NCBI GenBank assembly: GCA_027036095.1
Contig: JALVTA010000107.1
Location: forward strand, 1 to 7,766
Source: Thiotrichales bacterium
GTDB taxonomy: Bacteria > Pseudomonadota > Gammaproteobacteria > Thiomicrospirales > Thiomicrospiraceae
Reading direction: 5' to 3'
DNA: 7,766 nt
Notes under the pieces: generated by a model
The model's input: the letters and a program-made list of their open reading frames with translations, nothing else
The model's database searches: none
Told to the model about the DNA's origin: nothing
Position numbers and translations under genes: made by a program
Shown here: positions 1 through 6,244 of the stretch, piece after piece
How positions within the stretch are numbered: position 1 is the first letter of the stretch
Layout: each line of letters opens with the position of its first letter

Positions 1-2181
1 TTCGCGGGCGTTCGCCTGAGCCTGTTCTTCCTGCTCCACCATGCGCTTGGCTTCCGTCAGCAGCTGATTGAGCTGTTCGAACAGATTCTGACTGGCCTGC
101 TCAGCCTGACCCATGTGCTCGACTACGGCATCGGCCTTATCGACGCAGGTGTTGTCGTCAATGCAGCGCAGCGCAGCCAGCACATGCTCATGCACCTTAC
201 GGTGCGGCGGCTCGATGTTGCCGTAGCTGGGCACATGGCTCAGGTGCTTGCGACCTTCGCCCTCGTCATACCACTTGCCCAGTCGGCAGCTGTGGTGATC
301 GCCAAACTGAGCCTTGCGTTCGCCATCGAACAGGGAGTGATAGGCGTTACCCTTGAACATGATGTGATCCAGCTTGGCCAGGTTGGCGAACATCTCGTAG
401 GCGATCTCCTGGTTCTCGGTGCGGATGTGCCGTGCGTTGTCGATCAGGCGGTTGAGCACCTGACGGAACTCGTTGAGCCGCTCGATGGTGGCGCTGGCAT
501 GTTCGGCGTTCTCACGCCCGCTGCGCACCATGATTTCGCTGGAGCGCTTCAGCTCCTCGATGTTGCGCTCCACTTCCTCGGCCGCCTGCTGGGTGCGGTT
601 GGCCAGTGAGCGCACCTCGTCGGCCACCACGGCAAAGCCGCGACCGTGTTCGCCGGCCCGTGCCGCTTCGATGGCGGCGTTGAGCGCAAGCAGGTTGGTC
701 TGCTCGGAGATATCCTTGATCAGCGTCATCACATCGCTGATTTCGTTGACCGCCTTGTCCAGCTGTTCGGCCTGCTGCTCGCTGTGCTCAGCCTGGTGCT
801 TCATCTTGTCCACCACGCTGATCACCTCCCGGGTGTTCTGGCGCACCTGGTCGATGACCTTGCCGGTTTCGCTGTTCAGGTCATTGACTTCATTGATGGT
901 CTCAATGTTGTTGGCCATGGAGCCCTGCACATCCTTGGCGTTGTGGATCAGTCCGTTGATGAGCAGGTTGGCCAGGCGCACCAGCAGGTTGCTCTTCTGC
1001 ATGTTGCGGTCGGCTTCCACCTTGGCGCGTCGGGCTGCTTCTGCTTCCTCCTGCGCTTTTTTCGCCAGTTCCTCAACCCGTTCGATGAACCGGTTGAAGT
1101 TGGCCTGGGCGCGGCCAATTTCATCCCGGCTCTTAACGGTCAGGCGCCGGCCGAACTGGACTTCGCCATTGGCCAGCTCGGCGGCGGTGCGGTCCAGTTC
1201 GATCACCGGCTTGACGATGGCCACGCGGGCGATCAGCAGCACAAAGATCAGCGACAGGATATCGGTGATGCCAAAGATGCCCAGCTGAGTCAGCAGCGCA
1301 TCATCGGCCTCCTTGACCAGACCCTTGGCGTGCTCAAGGGTTTCCGCCACCAGAATGGCTCCCACGGCATTGCCGGCAAAGTCCCTGAGCGGATAGATGC
1401 GGGCTACATATTTGTCCGTCTCGAAATGGGTGCTGCCGGGCCTGAAGGCCTGCCTGAGGGTCTGCAGCAGGTCAGCTGGTGCCAGCGCGGGGTCGGAGGC
1501 CAGCACCATGCCACCCAGGCGCGGAGCGTTCTGCAATGCGGTGGCGACAGAGAGCAGCTCCGGCTTCATCAGCACCAGCATGTCATAGTGGTTATGTTCC
1601 CGGGCATATTTGATCAGGTTGTTGAAATTGGAGATAACTTCTACAGAACCCAGATAGTTTCCGTCCAGGTCCTTCACCGGTGCCAGGCCACGCAGCACCA
1701 GGCCCACCCGCCCGGTTTCAATGCCAGCTAGCGGCTTCCGAGTGCGGCGCACCTGATTGATGGTGTGGCGGAAGCCGGAAAGATCGTCACCGTACTTGCC
1801 CGGTTTCCACTGACGCACGAAGCTGTGTACATCCGCCGTATGCACATGCACTTTGAGCCCTTTCTGCTGGGAGTACTGATTGAGCTCGGCCAGCACGCGG
1901 TTGAGCCCCTGCAGGGTCAGCTTGCGGTCGTTCAGGCGCAGGCCTTCCACCACATAGCGGTTGTCCGCCAGCAGAACGGCTTCTGACAGTAGCTGATCCT
2001 TCTTGTTGCGCAGTTGCTCGTCCACAAACTGCGTCATCAGCTTCTCCGACTTCTGTTCCGCGCGCAGATTCAGCTCATGTATGGCGTACAGATAGTGGGA
2101 CAGAATGATGACAAAGCCGATTACCAGCGAGGCCAGCAGCGGAATGTGCAGCTTGTTGGTAATGGACAGGTTCTTGAACAT
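1..2181 (-). CDS. Methyl-accepting chemotaxis protein with double-Cache sensor and C-terminal CZB zinc-binding domain (3' end cut off by window)
   Basis: A transmembrane chemoreceptor that should signal through CheW/CheA to the flagellar motor or a related output. I translated 727 codons from the ATG at 2181; the frame is open to base 1, so the C-terminal end is missing. Layout: TM1 about residues 12-32; periplasmic region about 35-295 resembling dCache_3 (QWKPGKYGDDLSGFR near 131-145, GIETGRVGLVLRG near 151-163); TM2 about 299-320; HAMP about 320-372; coiled-coil signalling domain with the hairpin-tip motif EQTNLLALNAAIEAARAG at 493-510; then a CZB domain with the expected ligands His606, Cys632 (CRLGKWY), His660 and His664 (HRKVH). 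CZB domains bind zinc, and in other receptors they respond to zinc or oxidants such as hypochlorite. Cys673 and Cys679 lie just after it. The Shine-Dalgarno is a modest GGGGG at 2187-2191. It follows the S49 peptidase gene after 75 bases. The ligand of the Cache region cannot be read from sequence. Confidence 0.95.
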   Translation of the reverse strand, partial: MFKNLSITNKLHIPLLASLVIGFVIILSHYLYAIHELNLRAEQKSEKLMTQFVDEQLRNKKDQLLSEAVLLADNRYVVEGLRLNDRKLTLQGLNRVLAELNQYSQQKGLKVHVHTADVHSFVRQWKPGKYGDDLSGFRHTINQVRRTRKPLAGIETGRVGLVLRGLAPVKDLDGNYLGSVEVISNFNNLIKYAREHNHYDMLVLMKPELLSVATALQNAPRLGGMVLASDPALAPADLLQTLRQAFRPGSTHFETDKYVARIYPLRDFAGNAVGAILVAETLEHAKGLVKEADDALLTQLGIFGITDILSLIFVLLIARVAIVKPVIELDRTAAELANGEVQFGRRLTVKSRDEIGRAQANFNRFIERVEELAKKAQEEAEAARRAKVEADRNMQKSNLLVRLANLLINGLIHNAKDVQGSMANNIETINEVNDLNSETGKVIDQVRQNTREVISVVDKMKHQAEHSEQQAEQLDKAVNEISDVMTLIKDISEQTNLLALNAAIEAARAGEHGRGFAVVADEVRSLANRTQQAAEEVERNIEELKRSSEIMVRSGRENAEHASATIERLNEFRQVLNRLIDNARHIRTENQEIAYEMFANLAKLDHIMFKGNAYHSLFDGERKAQFGDHHSCRLGKWYDEGEGRKHLSHVPSYGNIEPPHRKVHEHVLAALRCIDDNTCVDKADAVVEHMGQAEQASQNLFEQLNQLLTEAKRMVEQEEQAQANARE

Positions 2182-2202
2182 GTTGACCCCCAGTCAGTTG
2201 AG

Positions 2203-2239
2203 TGTTCCGGGCAAATGCCCGCCTTTTCAGGCTGGAACA
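2203..2239 (-). other. Predicted compact three-way-junction RNA structure in the peptidase-chemoreceptor gap
   Basis: Read on the minus strand, a 6-bp closing stem (TGTTCC at 2239-2234 with GGAACA at 2208-2203) encloses two adjacent hairpins. The first is GCCT-GAAA-AGGC (2232-2221), with a GNRA-type GAAA loop. The second is GGGC-ATTT-GCCC (2220-2209), whose inner A-T could also pair. Only one base (2233) is unpaired at the junction. The structure lies 3' of the peptidase stop and 21 bases upstream of the chemoreceptor start. No T-run follows it on the minus strand, so it is not a standard rho-independent terminator. It could protect the 3' end of the peptidase mRNA, separate expression of the two genes, or be a small dispersed repeat. 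The pairing is seen directly; the function is unknown. Confidence 0.5.
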
Positions 2240-2256
2240 AGCAGAAAGCGTGCCAT

Positions 2257-3195
2257 TTATTTGAGTTCCAGTGCGTGCAGCATGCTTCTGAACGCGGTCT
2301 GACTGTCCATGTCTTCCAGCAGTTGCTGAATCAGTGGTTTGTCGGATTCGAGCACATGGGTGTGCTTGAGTTTGAGCAGGTCCTCGGCCACATGGCGCGT
2401 GTCGCCCAGCCCGTCAATCAGCCCTTTCTGCTTCGCTTCCCCGGCCAGCCACACCATGCCGGTGTAGAGCATGGGATCGCGCTCATCCAGCCGGTCGCCA
2501 CGGCCCTGACGCACGGCATTGATAAAGTTCTGGTGCGTCTTTTCAAGCACATGCTGGCGGAAATATTCCCGCCCCTCGCGGTCTTCCGATCCGAAGGGGT
2601 TGATGAACGCCTTGTGTTCGCCGGCATACATGGAGCGGTTCTCAATGCCCAGCTTCTTCATCAGGCCGGTAAAACCGAAGGTGTCCAGGCGCACGCCGAT
2701 GGAACCGACGATGGAGTTCTCGTTGGCGTAGATTTTGTCCGCCGCCACGGCCACGTAGTAGCAACCGGAGGCACACATGTCCTGCACCGTGACATAGACC
2801 GGCTTGTGGGTCTGTTTCTTGAGCCGCAGGATTTCGTCATGAATGAGCGCCGCCTGCACCGGAGAACCGCCGGGAGAGTTGGCCTCAATGATGACCGCTT
2901 TGGCCATCTTGTCGGCAAAGGCCTCGCGCAGTAGCGGCATCAGCTCATTGGCACTGGCTTCCGAGTCGGGCATGATGGCACCGTTGAGACGGATGACCGC
3001 CGCGTAGGGCTGGCCGGCAGCCAGGGTCTCCAGCTTGTCCAGATCCCGCGCGTTCTTGATGGTCAGCGCGATGATGACGAGCAGATAGAGGGTGATGATG
3101 ATATAGAGCAGATTCTTCCAGCGGCGGCTGGCGCGGTCCTGTTTGAGCCATTTGTCCAGCGCTTCCACCAGACGCTGTTCGGTGGTCGGTTCCAT
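2257..3195 (-). CDS. sppA: Signal peptide peptidase, SppA type (peptidase family S49), short membrane-anchored form
   Basis: A 312-residue membrane-bound serine peptidase of the S49 family, which degrades cleaved signal peptides and other membrane-associated peptides. A short cytoplasmic N-terminus (1-27) rich in charged residues precedes one transmembrane segment (about 28-46, LLYIIITLYLLVIIALTI). The peptidase domain follows, about 62-265. Visible family signatures are the SPGG turn at 107-110, the nucleophile Ser143 in CASGCYY, the SIVGSIGV block at 161-168, and the presumed general base Lys195 in GEHKAFINPF. The length matches the single-domain SppA forms rather than the roughly 600-residue duplicated E. 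coli SppA, so the active enzyme is probably a homo-oligomer. Residue 145 is Cys where many relatives have Gly or Ala. The start is supported by GAGGAG at 3203-3208, seven bases before the ATG. A SohB-like name is possible but less likely given the length and single N-terminal membrane segment. Confidence 0.92.
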   Translation of the reverse strand: MEPTTEQRLVEALDKWLKQDRASRRWKNLLYIIITLYLLVIIALTIKNARDLDKLETLAAGQPYAAVIRLNGAIMPDSEASANELMPLLREAFADKMAKAVIIEANSPGGSPVQAALIHDEILRLKKQTHKPVYVTVQDMCASGCYYVAVAADKIYANENSIVGSIGVRLDTFGFTGLMKKLGIENRSMYAGEHKAFINPFGSEDREGREYFRQHVLEKTHQNFINAVRQGRGDRLDERDPMLYTGMVWLAGEAKQKGLIDGLGDTRHVAEDLLKLKHTHVLESDKPLIQQLLEDMDSQTAFRSMLHALELK

Positions 3196-3207
3196 GTTCT
3201 ATCTCCT

Positions 3208-3236
3208 CTGATGGCATGAAAAAAACGCGCCATCAG
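3208..3236 (-). other. Alternative 8-bp stem overlapping the fabI terminator and the peptidase ribosome-binding site
   Basis: On the minus strand, CTGATGGC (3236-3229, the loop and part of the 3' arm of the terminator) is perfectly complementary to GCCATCAG (3215-3208), which touches the GAGGAG ribosome-binding site of the peptidase gene. This pairing and the terminator hairpin cannot form together. The second arm is transcribed only after the T-run, so this cannot be a classical antiterminator. It could only act in read-through or reannealed RNA, where it may affect translation. The complementarity is seen; a role is speculative. Confidence 0.3.
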
Positions 3237-3246
3237 GCGCGTTTTT
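3219..3246 (-). terminator. Rho-independent terminator of fabI
   Basis: An 11-bp perfect stem (AAAAACGCGCC at 3221-3231 with GGCGCGTTTTT at 3236-3246) carries a four-base loop (3232-3235). On the minus strand it ends in seven consecutive T residues (3225-3219). It begins 22 bases after the fabI stop codon. The opposite strand has only five T residues and no gene converging on it, so leftward termination of fabI is the likely role. It leaves just 23 bases before the peptidase ATG. Confidence 0.88.
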
Positions 3247-3268
3247 CAGGTCGTTGCTGATGGTCTGA

Positions 3269-4057
3269 TCATTTGGAAGCAGTGATATTGTAGCCGCCGT
3301 CCACATAGGTGATCTCGCCGGTGATGCCGGAGGCCAGATCGGAGCAGAGGAAGGCGGCGGCATTGCCTACTTCCTCAATGGTAACGTTGCGACGCAAGGG
3401 TGTGGACTTGGCGGCTTCTTCCAGCATGGAGCGGAAATCCTTGATGCCGGATGCGGCCAGCGTGCGGATGGGGCCGGCGGAGACGGCGTTGACACGGATG
3501 CCATCCTGTCCCAGATCGGCGGCCAGATAGCGCACGCAGGCTTCCAGTGAAGCCTTGGCCACGCCCATGACGTTGTAGTTGGGCACGGCACGCTCGGCGC
3601 CCAGGTAGGAGACGGTAATCAGGGCGCCGTTGCGGCCCTTCATCATCTCGTAGCCGGCCTTGGCCAGGGCGACGAAGGAGTAGGCGCTCACGTCATGGGC
3701 GATCATGAAGCCCTCGCGGGTGGAGGCTTCGATAAAGCGGCCCTCCAGCTCGGAACGGGGGGCAAACGCCACGGAGTGGACGATGATGTCCAGACCGTCC
3801 GGCCAGTGTTTCTTCAGTTCGGCAAAGACGGCTTCGATCTCCTCATCATTGCGCACGTTGAGCGGCAGCACGATGTCGGAACCCAGCTCCTCGGCCACCT
3901 TGCGCACGCGGCTTTCGAACTTGTCGGCAAAGTCGCTCTGATAGGTGAAGGCCAGCTCGGCACCCTGTTCGCGCATCTGTTTGGCGATGCCGTAGGCGAT
4001 GGACTTGTTGTTGGCCACCCCGATGATCAGCGCGCGCTTGCCCGTAAGAAATCCCAT
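3269..4057 (-). CDS. fabI: Enoyl-[acyl-carrier-protein] reductase (NADH), FabI
   Basis: Catalyses the last step of each fatty-acid elongation cycle, the NADH-dependent reduction of trans-2-enoyl-ACP; cytoplasmic, normally a homotetramer. It has 262 residues, the same length as E. coli FabI, and is collinear with it. Visible signatures are the N-terminal MGFLTGKRALIIGVANNKSI, with the nucleotide-binding loop at about 13-20, and the FabI active site with Tyr161 and Lys168 in YLGAERAVPNYNVMGVAK (equivalent to E. coli Tyr156 and Lys163). Further signatures are SAGPIRTLAASGIKDFR (193-209) and FLCSDLASGITGE (236-248). The start is fixed by family alignment and by GGAGGA at 4064-4069. The reading frame stays open further upstream, but that extension would lie antisense inside the neighbouring lipoprotein gene and has no FabI counterpart. 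Position 97 (HSVAFAP) is Ala where E. coli has Gly93. The gene is followed by its own terminator and diverges from the ABC transporter operon. Confidence 0.97.
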   Translation of the reverse strand: MGFLTGKRALIIGVANNKSIAYGIAKQMREQGAELAFTYQSDFADKFESRVRKVAEELGSDIVLPLNVRNDEEIEAVFAELKKHWPDGLDIIVHSVAFAPRSELEGRFIEASTREGFMIAHDVSAYSFVALAKAGYEMMKGRNGALITVSYLGAERAVPNYNVMGVAKASLEACVRYLAADLGQDGIRVNAVSAGPIRTLAASGIKDFRSMLEEAAKSTPLRRNVTIEEVGNAAAFLCSDLASGITGEITYVDGGYNITASK

Positions 4058-4091
4058 GCTTGCTCCTCCGTGTTTCAGATTGGATGACCGC

Positions 4092-4097
4092 ATTATC
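4092..4097 (-). promoter_or_regulatory. fabI: Candidate -10 element for leftward fabI transcription
   Basis: On the minus strand the hexamer is GATAAT, one mismatch from TATAAT. It would place the transcription start near 4085 and give an untranslated leader of about 28 bases that includes the GGAGGA ribosome-binding site. The matching -35 position (about 4115-4120, TCGCAA) is poor. It is one base away from the rightward -10, and the two form an ATTAT/ATAAT inverted repeat. Confidence 0.45.
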
Positions 4098-4098
4098 C

Positions 4099-4104
4099 TA
4101 TAAT
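4099..4104 (+). promoter_or_regulatory. Consensus -10 element for the rightward ABC transporter operon
   Basis: A perfect TATAAT hexamer. Initiation seven to eight bases downstream of its last base falls on 4111-4112, at the ATG of the lipoprotein gene (4112), leaving no room for a 5' leader. No clear -35 is visible (cagatt at 4076-4081 for a 17-base spacer). No Shine-Dalgarno sequence precedes the ATG, which fits a leaderless transcript. The alternative is that transcription starts upstream of the visible elements. Confidence 0.45.
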
Positions 4105-4111
4105 TGCCGGC

Positions 4112-6244
4112 ATGTTGCGAGCTGCCGTCCTGCTGCTGGCGCTGCTGCTGAGCGCCTGTCAGGCTCCCTGGAACGACCCCTATCCCGCCGGCACCACTGG
4201 GAAGAACCTGCTGTTGCGCGCCTTTTCCGCGCCACCGAAGCATCTGGATCCCGTGGTGTCCTACAGTTCCAACGAGTGGGGCATCATCAGCCAGATCTAT
4301 GAACCGCCGCTGCAGTATGCCTATCTGAAACGCCCCTATGCGCTGGAGCCGCTGACGCTCACCCGCATGCCCAAGGTGCGCTGGCTGGATGCGGCGGGCC
4401 GACCGACCACGCGCGAGCGGGCGGTTTTCAGCGAATATGTGCTCCATCTGCGTGATGACATCCGTTACCAGCCGCACCCGGCCTTTGTTGCCGGCAACCG
4501 GCACCTGCCACCGGAAAAGATTGCCACCCTTGCAACACCCTATGACCTGCCGCAGCAGGGCAGCCGCTCTCTGAAGGCGCAGGACTATGTCTATGCCATC
4601 AAGCGCATGGGCGTGCGTGCCTATCAGTCACCTGTGCTGGATGTGCTGGCGGAGCGCATTATTGGCCTGAAGGACTACAGCAGAAAGGTGACGCAAGACT
4701 ATGAAAAATGGAAGGCATCTCATGCTGACGGCGGCTTCTTCGACCTGCGGCCCTATACCATTGACGGGGTGCGCGCGCCGGATGACCACACGCTGATCAT
4801 CCGTCTCAAGGGGCGCTACCCGCAGTTTCTTTACTGGCTGAGCATGAATTTCTTCGCCCCCGTGCCGTGGGAGGTGGACGCCTTCTACAGTCAGCCGGGC
4901 ATGAAGGAGAAGAATCTGACCCTGGATCAGTGGCCGGTGGGCACGGGGCCCTACATGCTGGTGGAGAACAATCCCAATTTCCGCATGCGGCTGGCGCGCA
5001 ACCCCAACTATCATTGGGACACCTATCCCTGCGAGGCTTCTGCCGACGTGCCCCGGACTCTGCTGGCCGACTGCGGACGGCCGATGCCGCTGACCGACGG
5101 GGTGCTCTACACGCTGGAGAAGGAGAGCGTGCCCTACTGGAACAAGTTTCTGCAGGGATATTACGATGCCTCCGGCGTGTCGTCGGACGCTTTTGATCAG
5201 GCGGTACAGCTGTCGTCTACCGGAGATATCGGCCTGACGCCGGCGATGAAGGAAAGGGGCATCCGCTTTCTCGGCGGGGTGCAGCCGACGATCATGTACT
5301 TCGGCTTCAACATGCTGGACCCGTTGGTGGGCGGGCTGGATGAAAGACATCGCAAGCTCAGACAGGCCATCAGCATTGCGGTGGACATGGAGGAGTACAT
5401 TGCGCTGTTTCTCAATGGCCGTGGCGTGGCGGCGCAGGGGCCGATCCCGCCGGGCATCTTTGGTTACCGGCCGCCGCCCGAGGGCATCGATCCTTATGTG
5501 TATGAACTCAGGGACGGCCAGCCCCGACGCAAGCCGCTGACGGTGGCAAAACGGCTGCTGGCCGAAGCTGGCTATCCGGGGGGCATCGACCCGAAGACCG
5601 GCCGACCGCTGAAGATCCATTTTGAGGCGGTAGGCGGCAGCCCGGATGACAAGGCTCGGCTTGACTGGCTGCGCAAGCAGTTTGCCCGCATCGGGCTGGA
5701 GCTGGTCATCCGTGCCACCGATTACAACCGTTTTCAGGACAAGATGCGCCAGGGTAAGGGGCAGCTGTTCATGTGGGGGTGGAATGCCGACTATCCGGAT
5801 CCGGAGAATTTCCTGTTCCTGCTCTACGGAAAGAATGGCGTGGTGGCCACCGGCGGCAACGGGGTCAACTACGCCAATTACCGCAATCCGGAGTTCGACC
5901 TCCTGTTCGAGAGGATGCAGCGCATGGAAAACGGCCCCCGGCGGCTGCAGATCATCCGCCGTATGGTGGCGCTGGTGCAGCGTGATGCGCCGTGGATCTT
6001 CGGTTTCTACCCCCGCTCGCTGGCGCTGTATCACCGCTGGGTGCACAATGCCTGGCCCAACATGATGGCCAACAACACCACCAAATATCTGCGCGTCACG
6101 CCCCAGCTGCGGGTGGAAAGCGAACGGGCGTGGAACCGCCCCGTGCGCTGGGCGCTGTGGCTGGCGGCGGCACTGGTGGTGCTGGCGCTGGTCGGCGCAG
6201 TGAGGGTCTACCGTCGCCGGCAGCAGGAGAGAGGCCGATGCTGA
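4112..6244 (+). CDS. ABC transporter family 5 (peptide/oligopeptide-type) solute-binding lipoprotein with C-terminal membrane anchor
   Basis: The extracytoplasmic solute-binding subunit of an importer in the peptide/nickel (SBP_bac_5) family; 710 residues against roughly 530-550 for DppA/OppA. A short lipoprotein signal peptide ends in the lipobox LSAC with Cys16. Family features include HLDPVVSYSSNEW (44-56), LKAQDYVYAIKRM (154-166), the GTGPYML block (277-283), RNPNYHWD (296-303), LRQAISIAVDMEEYI (416-430) and ADYPDPENFLF (559-569). A hydrophobic segment about 678-697 is followed by the basic tail RVYRRRQQERGRC, which looks like a stop-transfer anchor not normal for this family. Cys307 and Cys321 could form a periplasmic disulfide. 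The ATG at 4112 is the only standard in-frame start that keeps the signal peptide: the next Met is residue 86 and there is an upstream stop at 4085-4087. The stop overlaps the permease start (ATGCTGA). The substrate is probably a peptide but is not determined. Confidence 0.9.
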   Translation: MLRAAVLLLALLLSACQAPWNDPYPAGTTGKNLLLRAFSAPPKHLDPVVSYSSNEWGIISQIYEPPLQYAYLKRPYALEPLTLTRMPKVRWLDAAGRPTTRERAVFSEYVLHLRDDIRYQPHPAFVAGNRHLPPEKIATLATPYDLPQQGSRSLKAQDYVYAIKRMGVRAYQSPVLDVLAERIIGLKDYSRKVTQDYEKWKASHADGGFFDLRPYTIDGVRAPDDHTLIIRLKGRYPQFLYWLSMNFFAPVPWEVDAFYSQPGMKEKNLTLDQWPVGTGPYMLVENNPNFRMRLARNPNYHWDTYPCEASADVPRTLLADCGRPMPLTDGVLYTLEKESVPYWNKFLQGYYDASGVSSDAFDQAVQLSSTGDIGLTPAMKERGIRFLGGVQPTIMYFGFNMLDPLVGGLDERHRKLRQAISIAVDMEEYIALFLNGRGVAAQGPIPPGIFGYRPPPEGIDPYVYELRDGQPRRKPLTVAKRLLAEAGYPGGIDPKTGRPLKIHFEAVGGSPDDKARLDWLRKQFARIGLELVIRATDYNRFQDKMRQGKGQLFMWGWNADYPDPENFLFLLYGKNGVVATGGNGVNYANYRNPEFDLLFERMQRMENGPRRLQIIRRMVALVQRDAPWIFGFYPRSLALYHRWVHNAWPNMMANNTTKYLRVTPQLRVESERAWNRPVRWALWLAAALVVLALVGAVRVYRRRQQERGRC

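Noticed and set aside
115..609. Plus-strand reading frame of 164 codons over the CZB-coding region
   Set aside because: Antisense to the receptor signalling and CZB domains; no ribosome-binding site or family resemblance.
646..1731. Long plus-strand reading frame of 361 codons opposite the chemoreceptor gene
   Set aside because: It lies wholly antisense to a well-supported chemoreceptor. Its translation is a low-complexity run of His, Gln, Leu and Val with no recognisable domain, as expected from the reverse complement of GC-rich coding sequence.
2226..2256. Nine-codon frame starting with the ATG directly after the peptidase stop (TAAATGG on the minus strand)
   Set aside because: Too short to support, no ribosome-binding site of its own beyond the preceding coding sequence, and no sign of conservation available.
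2182..2256. Sigma-28 (flagellar) promoter for the chemoreceptor
   Set aside because: I looked for TAAA and GCCGATAA-like elements upstream of the start and found no acceptable pair.
2014..2934. Plus-strand reading frame of 306 codons spanning the chemoreceptor start, the gap and most of the peptidase gene
   Set aside because: It runs antisense through two real genes and the structured gap between them, and its product has no recognisable motif.
3285..3290. TACAAT on the minus strand near the 3' end of fabI as a -10 for the peptidase gene
   Set aside because: It encodes conserved FabI residues (the Tyr-Asn of GGYNI), and the matching -35 position (AGATCA) is very poor, so it may be a chance match.
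4058..4504. N-terminal extension of FabI by 149 codons to an ATG at 4504
   Set aside because: FabI family alignment, a GGAGGA ribosome-binding site and the 262-residue length all support the ATG at 4057. The extension overlaps the divergent gene and its promoter.
4628..6046. Minus-strand reading frame of 472 codons opposite the binding-protein gene
   Set aside because: Antisense shadow of a gene with a clear lipobox and family motifs; rich in His, Arg and Gln with no domain.
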